A stretch of 64,000 nt of DNA from Lachnospiraceae bacterium A4 (GCA_000403215.2 KE159560.1:415269-479268), one strand, 5' to 3'. Counted from the first letter of the stretch, positions 8,314-17,070 are shown. Numbers and translations: made by a program. Notes: a model not told the origin generated them from the letters alone.

Positions 8314-9375
8314 TTACTGTCTGTCAGTCTTTACATAATAGGTGCTTCTGCCACTCCCATACCGAATAATACTTCCTTCATCCACCAGTTTCTTTAACGC
8401 CGCTAGAGTTGATGATCTCCCTATGCTTGGACAGTGTGCAACAACTTCTGCACCTGTAAATTTCCCGACTTTTTCTTCTGCATATTTTTTTACAATATCA
8501 TAAGCATTACTGGTATTTCCCTTTCCCGCTATGATTCCTACACGTTCTTCAAATCTGGTGTAACAAGCCAAAATGACCGTAAGCATATAACGTATAAATG
8601 GTGTCGGGTCGTTTTTTCCCTCATGCCATCCTATATCCGAAGTTTCAAGGACATCATAATACCTGTCTTTTGTTTTCTCAATTTGCCTCTCAATACTTAT
8701 ATATTTACCAACACTATACCCATTCTTATATAAAAGGAGCAGAGTAAGCAAGCGGCTCATTCTTCCATTTCCGTCATTAAAAGGGTGAATGCATAAAAAA
8801 TCACATATAAAAACAGGAATCAATATGAGGGAATCCACCTTCTCACTCGCAATTGCCTGCTCATAAGCCGTACATAACCGCTCCACTGCATCTGGTGTAT
8901 CATATGGGGCGATTGGCGTAAACCTTGTGACCACTGTTCCATCCGGCTTTGTTTCATTAATATAGTTCTGTACACTCTTAAAACTCCCGCCGTACGAAAA
9001 TCCCGCTCTTTTCAAAAGGTCTCTGTGTAACTGTAGTATATATGATGGTCTGATCGGAATGTACTCATTGCTTTCGTGAATTGTATTAAGTACATCTCTG
9101 TACCCCATAATCTCATCTTCTTCCCTGTTGCGGGGCGTCGTCTTTTCTTCAAACAACTGCTTCATCCGGGTACTTGTCGTAACAATCCCTTCTATTTTAT
9201 TTGATGCCTCTGTGCTCTGAATTTTTGCAATCTCAACCAAACGTTCAAGTTCAACAGGCTTCTGCCTGATATATAAGTCCTGACGCCCCTTATATTCATG
9301 TATCTTTGCAACAAGATTAAGTATATCCATATCCCACGTTTGGTCTGCAAGGCGGATATAATCAAATGTTCTCAT
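8314..9375 (-). CDS. Fic-domain protein (class II, N-terminal inhibitory helix)
   Basis: 353 aa. Inhibitory motif (S/T)xxxE(G/N) is present as SNKIEG (58-63) before the Fic core. The catalytic loop HPFNDGNGR is intact (197-205), so AMP-transfer to a target protein hydroxyl is expected. The C-terminal 60 residues look like a winged helix (GRSSTLAALKKLVDEGSIIRYGSGRSTYY), suggesting DNA binding and autoregulation. The start at 9375 has AAGGGAGATAAT upstream. A promoter with repeated TTGGACG motifs lies just upstream. It forms a two-gene unit with the nuclease-like gene at 7075. Confidence 0.93.
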   Translation of the reverse strand: MRTFDYIRLADQTWDMDILNLVAKIHEYKGRQDLYIRQKPVELERLVEIAKIQSTEASNKIEGIVTTSTRMKQLFEEKTTPRNREEDEIMGYRDVLNTIHESNEYIPIRPSYILQLHRDLLKRAGFSYGGSFKSVQNYINETKPDGTVVTRFTPIAPYDTPDAVERLCTAYEQAIASEKVDSLILIPVFICDFLCIHPFNDGNGRMSRLLTLLLLYKNGYSVGKYISIERQIEKTKDRYYDVLETSDIGWHEGKNDPTPFIRYMLTVILACYTRFEERVGIIAGKGNTSNAYDIVKKYAEEKVGKFTGAEVVAHCPSIGRSSTLAALKKLVDEGSIIRYGSGRSTYYVKTDRQ

Positions 9376-9385
9376 ATTATCTCCC

Positions 9386-9453
9386 TTCGTCCAATGTCAT
9401 TCTTTTTCATCCAATTATAAGTCTTTTTGGACGTAAAATCAATTTATTGGACG
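9386..9453 (-). promoter_or_regulatory. Fic promoter with four operator-like motifs
   Basis: On the minus strand, -35 TTGATT (9437-9442) and -10 TATAAT (9414-9419) are 17 bp apart. Around them are TTCGTCCAAT (9386) and TTCATCCAAT (9406), 20 bp apart, and inverted TTGGACG (9427 and 9447), also 20 bp apart. The arrangement suits binding by the winged helix of the Fic protein (inference). Confidence 0.7.
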
Positions 9454-9493
9454 AAAAAAGTTGCAAATTTTTTAAACAAACAAGCGAAACTTC

Positions 9494-9947
9494 ATACAAA
9501 CACGAAAACTCCGAGCGGTTTCCGTGTTTGTATCATATCCCCCGTTTTTCAACAGCATTTTCCGTCAAGCTAATACACTTTTCATCTAAAACCAACAATA
9601 TCCTACTCCTTTTTACCTTTCCGTTTTATACTATCACGGAAACCCCGGACTTTTGCGTGAAAGTATACTTTTGCCTGATAGTACGATTTTTTCCCCAATC
9701 GCCACCTTTTCAGCGGCATCTAAAAACACAAAAATAAGGGTCCACCACCCACCGTGATGAACCCCACCAAGCCTAAAAAACCTTGATTTTAAGCCATTCT
9801 TCAATACTTTTGCCTGTTAGTACCCAAATTCCTATGGCATCATTTGGAAATAGCCGCCTGTGCCGCTGTTATACTTTGATGACTTTTACCCCTCTTTACC
9901 CCATTTACCCCACCCAATTCGACTTTCGACAAACGGGATTCGACAAA
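9494..9947. repeat. 454-bp non-coding repeat, copy 1
   Basis: Matches 24866-25319 along its whole length, with scattered substitutions. It contains palindromes made of the same words as the 6615 array (ATACAAACACG...CGTGTTTGTAT; TATACTATCACGGAAA...TTTTGCGTGAAAGTATA), single TTTTGCCTGATAGTA and TTTTGCCTGTTAGTA words, a hairpin rich in CCACC, and ends ACGGGATTCGACAAA. I see no gene in it. The ISAs1-like element sits 53 bp beyond its end. Confidence 0.8.
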
Positions 9948-10162
9948 ATCCCCTTGCTTTTGTGCGGAATCCGGCATAAAATGATTTCAGCAGAACGCTC
10001 AGGGTTGTTTCACGAAGAATAATTGAAACTAATAGACACGGCATTTTTACGAGGGATATGGAAGCTATACATATTTTCCATATCCCTCGACTTTTTCGCC
10101 CTGTAGAGGTATAATATTTATATAATATAGGTATATGCTACCTATATAGAAAGGAGGATATT

Positions 10163-10534
10163 ATGACAGCAGCAGAAAAAAGATACCCGGATTGGGTGCA
10201 GGAGCAGCGGACACGGGGAACTACAGTGAAAAAGAAAGGGGATACCTATTATCTCTATAAGCGGACATCCAGGCGCGTCCCCGGAAAGAAATACCCCCAG
10301 CCGGTAGATACCTATATTGGTATCATCACACCAGAAGGGGTCATAAAAAGCGGAAAGAAAAAAATATCCCTGAGCAGGCGTATGTATAAAGAACACGGAG
10401 TGGGGCTGCAGGAACTGCAGGTGCTGAAAAGCATTTACCTGCTGTACATTGGAAAAGAAAGGGCGGTATCAAAGATCAGCCCGGAACAGGAACAGTTGTT
10501 GGGAAAAACGGGAGTGGACCTTTCCATGTGCTGA
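10163..10534 (+). CDS. Upstream ORF of the ISAs1-like element
   Basis: 123 aa beginning MTAAEKRYPDWVQEQ with AAGGAGG upstream. It is basic and rich in Lys, Arg and Tyr (VKKKGDTYYLYKRTSRR), so possibly DNA-binding. It overlaps the transposase frame, which is +1 relative to it, so either a ribosomal frameshift makes a fused protein or it is a separate accessory protein. The family is not recognised with certainty. Confidence 0.6.
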   Translation: MTAAEKRYPDWVQEQRTRGTTVKKKGDTYYLYKRTSRRVPGKKYPQPVDTYIGIITPEGVIKSGKKKISLSRRMYKEHGVGLQELQVLKSIYLLYIGKERAVSKISPEQEQLLGKTGVDLSMC

Positions 10535-10568
10535 AAACGGATTCCGGACAAAGCCGCTTGTGGAATAT

Positions 10569-11819
10569 ATGAGGGCGGTGCCGGACCCCAGGTGTGGCAG
10601 GGAAACAAAACATGACCATGCGGAAGTGCTGGTATGCCTGGTGGCCGGTTTCCTGGCGGGGAGGACGACCATACGCCGGAGCCTGAAATGGTGTAAAAAG
10701 CATTTGGAAGAATTGAGGGAATATCTTCCATTAAAGAATGGCATCGCCTCCCCATCCACAGCATGCCGTCTCCTGTCAGGGATCGATGAGGAACTGTTTG
10801 CGCTGGAATTCATGGAATGGATCGGGGAAATCATGGATACGAAAGGGATCCACCTTGCGGTTGACGGGAAGGCACTGCGGGCTGGAATGGAGAAAGTGAA
10901 GAATTTCCGGGCACCGATGATTCTGAATGCGGTGGATGCGGCAACGGGGCTGGTGGCAGCGCAGATGCCCATAAAGAATAAGGACTGTGAGATCAAAGCG
11001 ATACCGGAGTTGTTGAAACTGTTGGATATCAAGGGAAGCGTCGTCACGGCAGACGCGGTGGGAACCCAGACGCAGATCATGGAACAGATCCTGTCCCAGG
11101 AGGGGCATTTTGTACTGATGGTCAAAAAGAACCAACCGCAGTCTTATGAGGAGATCGTAAAATATTTCGGGGAAATGTCAGAAGACCATAAAAGAACGAA
11201 GGAGGACGAGAACTACAGACCAAGATATCCCGGGATGCAGGAGAAATATGAAGAAATCAGCCGGAAGGAGAGGAACCGTGACAGACAGGAATACCGGTGG
11301 TACAGCGTATGCCGGGAATGCAGCCTCCTGACAAAGACGCAGAAAGAATGGCCCTTTGTAAAAACAGTGGGATTAGCCAGGCAGATACGGATACCAGTAG
11401 AAAGGGACGGGCAGGGAAACGACATTACGCCGGATATAAAAACTTTTCTGGAAAAAGGTTCAAGGCGGAGGCCGAAACCGGTCCAGGATGAAGAGACAGG
11501 GAAAGATATCCAGGAAACAGGGATGATCTCGGACATGGAACTGACAGCAGAAGAAATGGGGAGGATAAAAAGGGAACACTGGGCGGTTGAGAACCGTCTG
11601 CACCATGTACTGGATGATGCATTCCGTGAAGACAGGTCACCGGCAAAGAAATCAAAGCACAATCTGGCGCTGATCAGGAAGTTTGCCTATAACATCCTGC
11701 GGATAGCCATACTGTATGGTGACTGTGCGGAGATCATGACAGAAGCCATGGATGATTTCAGCGATGACCTTCTTTTGAGAAAGAAATATGTCTTCAGCGG
11801 AATTGAGAGTTTTTATTGA
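10569..11819 (+). CDS. ISAs1-family transposase
   Basis: The frame is open from 10449, but recognisable homology begins at LVEYMRAVPDPRCGRETKHDHAEVL. The start is given as ATG 10569, with GTG 10560 or frameshift entry from the 10163 ORF as alternatives. Family features: PDPR near the N-terminus, a helical region, then DDE catalytic blocks LAVDGKALR (first Asp), VVTADAVGTQ (second Asp) and RIKREHWAVENRLHHVLDD (Glu in WxxENrLHxxLD). The residues appear intact, so the protein may be active. Confidence 0.88.
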   Translation: MRAVPDPRCGRETKHDHAEVLVCLVAGFLAGRTTIRRSLKWCKKHLEELREYLPLKNGIASPSTACRLLSGIDEELFALEFMEWIGEIMDTKGIHLAVDGKALRAGMEKVKNFRAPMILNAVDAATGLVAAQMPIKNKDCEIKAIPELLKLLDIKGSVVTADAVGTQTQIMEQILSQEGHFVLMVKKNQPQSYEEIVKYFGEMSEDHKRTKEDENYRPRYPGMQEKYEEISRKERNRDRQEYRWYSVCRECSLLTKTQKEWPFVKTVGLARQIRIPVERDGQGNDITPDIKTFLEKGSRRRPKPVQDEETGKDIQETGMISDMELTAEEMGRIKREHWAVENRLHHVLDDAFREDRSPAKKSKHNLALIRKFAYNILRIAILYGDCAEIMTEAMDDFSDDLLLRKKYVFSGIESFY

Positions 11820-12029
11820 TATAAAATAAGTATATAGGATTTGAAAAAAAGTGTAAATAAGATAGAGGGGATGTTTTGCGCATTTTTTCAGATGTGGACA
11901 ACTGAAAAGAAAAAAAGCTGTGAAGGCGGCAGGATGTCCAGATTCCGAACAGACTGACAGCAAGTTCATAATAAATGATGTCGTTTGGAAGCCTTCGTGA
12001 AACAACCCTGGCAGAACGCTCCGCAGCGT

Positions 12030-12156
12030 TTGACAGATGCGGGGGAATCTGTTACAATGAAAATACAAAAGGGAATACTGCCGATAGACGGTCAGCCCAA
12101 ATTTAGCTAATTACAAAAAAGTAACCGCATCCTTTGGCCAGGGCGGTTACTTTTTT
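12030..12156 (+). ncRNA. Probable antisense antitoxin RNA of the type I toxin
   Basis: A promoter with -35 TTGACA (12030-12035) and -10 TACAAT (12053-12058), 17 bp apart, would start an RNA near 12065. It would end in the strong hairpin AGTAACCGC...GCGGTTACTTTTTT (about 12119-12156). The RNA runs into the 3' end of the toxin gene on the opposite strand, the TxpA/RatA and BsrG/SR4 arrangement. The ISAs1-like target duplication ends 10 bp before the -35 box. Confidence 0.7.
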
Positions 12157-12236
12157 GTGTTTATGTATGCTATCAGAATCGACACGATGATTCCAAGAAT
12201 CATCAGAACAACCGTCAGCAGTTCATAGTCACTCAT
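12147..12236 (-). CDS. Holin-like type I toxin peptide
   Basis: 29 aa: MSDYELLTVVLMILGIIVSI then a Leu-Ile-Ala end and charged NTKK tail. One transmembrane helix preceded by a short polar start is typical of the putative holin-like toxin family (TxpA/BsrG-like), which depolarises the membrane when overproduced. Strong AAAGGAGGG site 7 nt upstream. Its promoter reads on the minus strand: -35 TTGTAG (12362-12367), -10 TAAAAT (12339-12344), 17-bp spacer. A hairpin in the long leader (GAGGGATAGTCCCTC) may restrict translation. Confidence 0.82.
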   Translation of the reverse strand: MSDYELLTVVLMILGIIVSILIAYINTKK

Positions 12237-12397
12237 AAGCAATCCCTCCTTTCCCGGTTTTACCCGTTGTCAGAGGGATAGTCCCTCTGCGAAGAAGGAC
12301 TGACCGCCTATCCCGTTATGGCAGTACCCCGTATGGATATTTTATCAGAAAATGTCGGACGCTACAAGCGGTTTCCGGCTTTTTTCTTTTTCCCCTA

Positions 12398-14087
12398 AAT
12401 TGCAAAAGTAAATTCTACCCTTTGTTTCTTCAATAGAAGTTACCTATGCACAAGTTGCATTTAATCCTGCACATGCTTTATGATGTCTATGTCCCTGACA
12501 GCAGTGGAAGGAGACATCATGAGTAAATATATTCCAGGTAACCATAAGCATCTTACTGCTGCAGACAGACTTTATATTGAACGTCAGCTGAATGCCGGTT
12601 CCTCTTTTAAAGACATTGCCCGTTATCTCTGCAAGGATCCCAGTACCATTTCAAAAGAGATCCGTGCACACCGTCTGTCTGACTTCTATCCCGGCAGGGG
12701 GCTCTTCCTGAATGCCAAAAACTTCTGCATCCACCGCTTCCACTGCCAGAAGAAGAATGTCTGTGGCAAGATCATTCTCTGCGACATTAAGTGTGCTTCC
12801 TGCCCCTCATGCAACCAGCACTGTAAGGATTTCGTGAAAGAACGCTGCCAGAGACTTGACAGGGCACCTTATGTCTGCAACGGGTGCGATAAGGGGCATG
12901 CCCGCTGTACCATTCCCCATAAATACCACTATGACGCCCTCTTTGCTGACCGCAGGTACAGGGAGACCCTCCGTGATTCCAGATCCGGCATCAACCTCTC
13001 AAGGGAAAATCTCCACCGCATTGATGCAGTCATTACCCCTTTGATCTGGCAGGGTCATTCCCCCTATCAGATCGTTGTGGAACATCCCGAGCTCGGTCTT
13101 TCTGTCCGTTCCATCTACCAGTACATAGAACTCGGACTGCTTACCGGCCGCAACATCGACCTGAAACGCAAGGTTAAGTTCAAAGCGCGTAAATGCCATA
13201 AAACACAGATCACTGACAGGCAGGTGTTTTCCGGCAGGCTTTACAGCGATTTCCAAAAGCTCCCTCCTACACATGTAGTCGAAATGGATACCGTCAAATC
13301 CTCAAGGGATTCTAAAAAATGTATCCGGACTTTCTATTTCCGGGATGAGAAGCTGTTCCTTGCCTATCTTTTGAACCGCTGTACTAAGGGCGCTGTCCGG
13401 GCTGTCTTTGACCGTCTGGAAAAACGGCTTGGCACTGTGACTTTCAGCATCCTTTTCGAAACGATCCTGACTGACAGGGGCGGTGAATTCGGCGATCCCG
13501 AGGCCCTGGAGACTGGTATGGATGATTACCAGCGTACCAGCATTTATTACTGCGATCCCATGCGCAGCGGTCAGAAAGGCGGCATTGAAAATGCCCACAC
13601 AAAACTGCGCGAGATCCTTCCCAAAGGCACCAGCTTTGAATATCTGACCCAGTGGGATCTGAACCTGATCGTTAATAACATCAATTCCGTCCCGCGCCAG
13701 AGCCTTCTTGGCCTTACTCCATACCGGGCGGCAAAAGAAAACTTCGACATGGATGTCCTGTTAGCACTTCAGCTCAAGCCGGTCGATCCCGATCAGATCA
13801 ACCTGACACCTGAGCTGATAAAGTAACCTTTAAATCCAGGCAAAAATCTGTTGTCAGGATACACTGCTTTTAAATCTTCATAAAAACCAGACACCTCTGG
13901 CAGAATTTAGTCCTGCACACGACATTTTCTGCCGGTCTGTTTGCTATACCCTGTTTTAGAAAATCTGCCCCGATTTAGATTTATTATAATTCAATTTTCA
14001 ACTTTGTGGTTTCAAAAAGTTTAAAAAAACAATAAATTTGAAAGAGCAGTAGAATTTACTCCTGCACTGGATTTTACTTTTGCAATT
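12398..14087 (+). mobile_element. IS30-family insertion sequence, about 1.69 kb
   Basis: The ends are inverted AATTGCAAAAGTAAA (12398-12412; complement at 14073-14087). Inner sub-terminal repeats of TCCTGCAC and AGTAAATTCTAC type occur on both sides. The flanks are T/C-rich and similar (CTTTTTTCTTTTTCC / CTTTTTCTTTTTCC), so the target duplication cannot be stated exactly. It carries a single transposase gene. Confidence 0.82.
12519..13826 (+). CDS. IS30-family transposase
   Basis: 435 aa from ATG 12519 (GGAAGGAG upstream, better placed than the in-frame ATG at 12480). The N-terminal helix-turn-helix (KHLTAADRLYIERQLN...DIARYLCKDPSTISKEI) is typical of IS30. A Cys-rich insert lies at about 70-130. 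The DDE catalytic core has VVEMDTVKSS (Asp), ILTDRGGEFGDP (Asp) and IENAHTKLREILPKGT (Glu), and ends with the family's IVNNINSVPRQSL segment. It appears intact. Confidence 0.92.
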   Translation: MSKYIPGNHKHLTAADRLYIERQLNAGSSFKDIARYLCKDPSTISKEIRAHRLSDFYPGRGLFLNAKNFCIHRFHCQKKNVCGKIILCDIKCASCPSCNQHCKDFVKERCQRLDRAPYVCNGCDKGHARCTIPHKYHYDALFADRRYRETLRDSRSGINLSRENLHRIDAVITPLIWQGHSPYQIVVEHPELGLSVRSIYQYIELGLLTGRNIDLKRKVKFKARKCHKTQITDRQVFSGRLYSDFQKLPPTHVVEMDTVKSSRDSKKCIRTFYFRDEKLFLAYLLNRCTKGAVRAVFDRLEKRLGTVTFSILFETILTDRGGEFGDPEALETGMDDYQRTSIYYCDPMRSGQKGGIENAHTKLREILPKGTSFEYLTQWDLNLIVNNINSVPRQSLLGLTPYRAAKENFDMDVLLALQLKPVDPDQINLTPELIK

Positions 14088-14161
14088 AAGCTTTTTCTTT
14101 TTCCGCTTGCAATCCAGACAAAACAGAGGTAAGCTACGACACCACGGAAGGAGGGATTGGA

Positions 14162-14467
14162 TTGGAAAAGGATTCTGCGTTATACCAATTGATGGATACC
14201 CGCATGCACAGCGTCATGAACGGTATCGTGAGCAGTGACGGGGAATACCAGGCGATTCTCCGAAGGTCGGACATATACTCCGGCGAACTGGACAGGATGG
14301 ATTTATCAAAAGAAATCCGGCTGCTGATTGACCGGTATGTCAGCGAGCAGAACGCACTGGGCTCCCGGTTTGGGATGCTCGCCTACCTGCTTGGCTTTTC
14401 CGACTGCAAGGCCATGTTTTTGGGGAAATGCCTGCCGACAGAAGCAAAAGTGTGGGACTGGCTTTGA
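14162..14467 (+). CDS. Conserved 101-aa protein, module 1 copy
   Basis: Starts at TTG 14162 behind GGAAGGAGGGATTGGA. It is almost identical to the 26341 product over the first 92 residues (MEKDSALYQLMDTRMHSVMN...FSDCKAMFLGKCLPTEAK), then diverges to VWDWL, so this copy's tail has been altered. It is soluble and helical with no recognised catalytic motif. I have seen similar proteins in Lachnospiraceae conjugative elements; function unknown. It is convergent with the zinc-ribbon gene at 14712. Confidence 0.75.
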   Translation: MEKDSALYQLMDTRMHSVMNGIVSSDGEYQAILRRSDIYSGELDRMDLSKEIRLLIDRYVSEQNALGSRFGMLAYLLGFSDCKAMFLGKCLPTEAKVWDWL

Positions 14468-14711
14468 AAAAATGGCAGAGAATGGCCAGGGAAAGCTATC
14501 TAAAAACTACACACATTAAAACCCACTAGCTTTACTCCGGCCATTCGTGACTCGACGCAATGCGGTCCCACTCGCTCGGTACTTTTTATTCAGTTTTGCG
14601 TACAATGGAATTACCAAATTTTTCCATTGATAGCATAAGTATGCCCATAAAAGGAACGCTTTAATCCGTAAAAGCAAAAACAGCAGGATATCCTCCCGCC
14701 GTTCTTTTCAT
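14468..14711. other. Intergenic, decayed duplicate sequence
   Basis: No gene. A short stretch around 14620-14700 (ATAAGTATGCCC...) resembles 27065-27130 downstream of the module 2 zinc-ribbon gene, consistent with shared ancestry of the two module ends. Confidence 0.45.
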
Positions 14712-14861
14712 CTATGTATATTTACCTTTCAGCCTCGGTTTCCAATACACCCGTACCACCTCGCCGCAGTGCGGGCATTTCAGCTCTATCACAATCACCC
14801 CGAAACGGTTCTCCCAAATGTCGCAGACACGTTTCTTACATAAACTGTTCGAGCATCTCAT
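14712..14861 (-). CDS. Zinc-ribbon (Com-like) small protein, module 1
   Basis: 49 aa from the inner ATG 14861. Two metal-binding pairs are visible: MRCSNSLCKKRVC near the start and LKCPHCGEVVRVYW in the second half, the layout of Mu Com-like zinc ribbons. It parallels the 50-aa protein at 26812 in length, Cys spacing and position opposite the 101-102 aa gene. A longer in-frame start at 14954 is possible but less likely. Confidence 0.65.
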   Translation of the reverse strand: MRCSNSLCKKRVCDIWENRFGVIVIELKCPHCGEVVRVYWKPRLKGKYT

Positions 14862-14975
14862 CCTCCGGATACCTACCACCTCCTCTCCTAAAAATGCGGA
14901 GGCGCATATTGGTATCTCCCAATAAACGCCTCTCCCTTCATGCCGCACTGCCACTATTTCTCATTCGTATTTGCC

Positions 14976-15479
14976 TCACGCCCTCGCATCAAAACCTCCC
15001 TGCATTTCCACGGCCCCGGCATTTATCTCCTGCCTTGCCGCCCGGAACGCATCAAAGTAGGCGGCCTTCATAGCCCCGTGTACCTGCGTCTCCGCCTTCG
15101 ACTCCTTCTCATGCCAGCCCACGCCCGCCGTGTAGGTCAGTACCTCGTCACCATTCCCGTCATACACATGGACGGCTCCGGACTGGAACTCTGCTTCATA
15201 CGGCTCCCCGAACAGGAGGTGCAGGCGTCTCTCATCCGCCTCCCGTATCGTTTTCATGTCAACCTTCCCCATCAGTGCCGCCCTGTCCGGCGCGACTTTG
15301 GCGACCTCGCTTTTCCGCAGGGCGAGGAACTTATTCCCCATATAGACATTCTGCGCTGCATCCTCCCTGGCGTATCCGGCTATCTGCTCCCGGAGGGAGT
15401 CAGACAGCTTCCATTCCTTCTTGGATGATGGCTTTGGGATGCCCGCATGATGGCTTTTTGCTACTCCTGTTATATTCAT
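14976..15479 (-). CDS. TCS-operon small protein with FDxKA-type tail (a)
   Basis: 167 aa. N-terminus MNITGVAKSHHAG. A charged middle is followed by a C-terminal domain (about 105-150) with AVHVYDGNGDEVLTYTAGVG then a Trp and an AE/AET-containing helix. It ends GGFDARA. The same domain layout appears in the proteins at 16348 and 30773. There is no signal peptide. Last of the DUF6033-type genes in operon 2. Function unknown; the shared tail suggests a recognition or processing signal (inference). Confidence 0.78.
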   Translation of the reverse strand: MNITGVAKSHHAGIPKPSSKKEWKLSDSLREQIAGYAREDAAQNVYMGNKFLALRKSEVAKVAPDRAALMGKVDMKTIREADERRLHLLFGEPYEAEFQSGAVHVYDGNGDEVLTYTAGVGWHEKESKAETQVHGAMKAAYFDAFRAARQEINAGAVEMQGGFDARA

Positions 15480-15496
15480 TTCAATCGCCTCTCTCT

Positions 15497-15560
15497 GTTT
15501 TGCCGGAAAACCGGGGATGCCCGCCCTGCCTTGTCAGGCTGTGGCTTGTTGGTGAGATGC
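15497..15560 (-). repeat. Type-2 intergenic RNA element, partial copy
   Basis: Contains the conserved block CCGGGGATGCCCGCCCTGCC then TTGTCAGGCTGTGGCTTGTTGG. The left arm of the outer stem is missing, so this copy is degenerate. It sits between the lipoprotein gene at 15628 and the next gene of the operon. Confidence 0.6.
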
Positions 15561-15627
15561 TTCCGTGGGGGAATTCCTATGATAACAGCCACAATCTCAT
15601 CCTACAAAATGTATTCTACATTTCTTC

Positions 15628-16251
15628 TTAGCTTTGAGTGACTCTCTCTCTAAAACTGCCGCCCAAATACTCACCATCATCTGTACGGTATACTCCTATT
15701 GCCTCGCAGTTTTCAATTTTTCCAACCTTATGATGTTCAAACCCATTCGGGTAATATATCTTAACGATATATACGCTTGTATCCTCATCCAAACTGTTAT
15801 CAATATCTGAAACCCAATCCAAATCTATAAACTCTTTATATGTCATATCTCCTGCAAATTCAATTATTCCACCCTGCTCATTAATTTCATTTACATTTAT
15901 TATGTCTTCCCGGACAGTTATTTGATTATCCTGTTCTGCTTCCACGGCTTCAGTAACATCCATTAAACATTCTTCCTTTTCCTGTATATCAGAATTACCT
16001 TTCTCAGCATCTTTCTGATAATCCGCTTCTTCCGGCTGTGACGGCTCATCAACTTCTGATTGAAAGTCCTGCACTGGCTCCTGTGTATCACCTGACGCTG
16101 ACACAACATTGATTTCCTCTGATGCCATGCTTTCTTCCACAGCAGACTGTGAAATTTTGTCCTCTGCTTTTTCCGCATTGTTTGATGTGCCACATCCTAC
16201 TAATGTCAACACGCACATCATCGCTAAGAAGAACCCTGCCTCTTTTTTCAT
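15628..16251 (-). CDS. Lipoprotein of TCS operon 2
   Basis: 207 aa from ATG 16251 (GGAGGAAATGTTG upstream; the open frame extends further but has no site). Signal peptide MKKEAGFFLAMMCVLTLVGC with lipobox LVGC, so it is lipid-anchored outside the membrane. A long acidic Glu/Asp/Gln linker (about 25-115) leads to a compact C-terminal domain (TYKEFIDLDWVSDID...VYIVKIYYPNGFEHH). Its style resembles the lipoprotein at 31467. It may be the surface partner of the neighbouring small proteins (inference). Confidence 0.85.
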   Translation of the reverse strand: MKKEAGFFLAMMCVLTLVGCGTSNNAEKAEDKISQSAVEESMASEEINVVSASGDTQEPVQDFQSEVDEPSQPEEADYQKDAEKGNSDIQEKEECLMDVTEAVEAEQDNQITVREDIINVNEINEQGGIIEFAGDMTYKEFIDLDWVSDIDNSLDEDTSVYIVKIYYPNGFEHHKVGKIENCEAIGVYRTDDGEYLGGSFRERVTQS

Positions 16252-16282
16252 CAACATTTCCTCCATTTTGATATAATCTCCT

Positions 16283-16334
16283 GCTCCCCGGTCCCCAAAC
16301 TGCCGGAAAGCCGGGATGCCTGCCCTGCCTTGCC
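16283..16334 (-). repeat. Type-2 intergenic RNA element, 3'-truncated copy
   Basis: CTGCTCCCCGGTCCCCAAAC, TGCCGGAAAGCCGGGATGCC and TGCCCTGCCTTG match the 17071 copy, but the segment carrying GGCTTATTGGGGATAT is missing, so the outer stem cannot close. Confidence 0.6.
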
Positions 16335-16347
16335 CAAATGCCTCCAT

Positions 16348-17016
16348 TTATGCTTTCCTGTCAAAAGACGGCTTATCCTCCAGATAATCCGGCAGTGCTT
16401 CCAGTTCCTCCCCTTTGCCATTCTTCAAGGAGCGGTACTCATTAAAATAGATTCCGTAAAATTCCCTTTCCTTTTCCCGTTCAGCCGGAGTCCTCTCACA
16501 AGCCCACCCGTATCCCGAACCGAGATATGTAAGCACCTTTGTACCCTGATAGTAAATATCCGCGCCATATCCCCCGCTTGTCAGGATCGGGCAGGTCAGC
16601 GTTCCTCCCCCTGCCAGCGCAAACTTCTTTTCGGCAAAGTTCTCCGCCCTCCCGTCTGCCGCCTCCAGGAAGTAAAGCAGTGTCAGTTCCCCGCTCCCCT
16701 TGCATTTCGGATTACCACCCTGCCCTTTCAGCGCATTTTCAGCCTGCCGGTACAGCGCCTTCCTGTCGGGCGACACGTCAGACATATACTCTGCACATAG
16801 TTCCGTCCGCCGCCTATGGATATATTCCAGTTCTGCCTTGCTTGTAGTATTCGCAGCCTTCCGTGCCAGCTCCTTGATCTCGTCAGTAAACTCAGCTTTT
16901 GATTTACTGCTTTTCCCGGAACTTGGAATGATAGACCAGTCAGGCCCCTTGCCGCTCAATGGCATACTGTGTTTCGTATTTACAGAATTTACTGCACCTA
17001 AAGCCGAAATTCCCAT
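16348..17016 (-). CDS. TCS-operon small protein with FDxKA-type tail (b)
   Basis: 222 aa. N-terminus MGISALGAVNSVNTKHS. A Lys/Ser-rich linker leads to a helix around 50-95 containing SPDRKALYRQAENALKG (compare APDRAALMGKVD in the 14976 protein). The C-terminal domain has DIYYQGTKVLTYLGSGYGWA and RTPAEREKE, ending KPSFDRKA. Clear relative of the 14976 protein. No signal peptide, no catalytic signature. The start has GAGGTGG upstream. Confidence 0.78.
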   Translation of the reverse strand: MGISALGAVNSVNTKHSMPLSGKGPDWSIIPSSGKSSKSKAEFTDEIKELARKAANTTSKAELEYIHRRRTELCAEYMSDVSPDRKALYRQAENALKGQGGNPKCKGSGELTLLYFLEAADGRAENFAEKKFALAGGGTLTCPILTSGGYGADIYYQGTKVLTYLGSGYGWACERTPAEREKEREFYGIYFNEYRSLKNGKGEELEALPDYLEDKPSFDRKA

Positions 17017-17070
17017 GAGTCCACCTCACAATTCATTTCCCTATCTGCGGTTCCTCTTCCACTCAAAGCC

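Larger units (their letters stand above)
10000..12010 (+). mobile_element. ISAs1-family-like insertion sequence, 2,011 bp
   Basis: Terminal inverted repeats CAGGGTTGTTTCACGAAG (10000-10017) and its complement at 11993-12010 are perfect. A 10-bp target duplication GCAGAACGCT flanks both sides (9990-9999 and 12011-12020). Two overlapping reading frames lie inside (10163-10534, then the transposase). It is longer than typical 1.2-1.4 kb ISAs1 elements. Intact ends and matching duplication suggest a fairly recent insertion. Confidence 0.92.

Noticed and set aside
10449-10568. Full-length ISAs1 transposase starting at ATG 10449
   Set aside because: The first 35 residues overlap the accessory frame and do not resemble the family; homology starts near LVEYMRAVPDPR.
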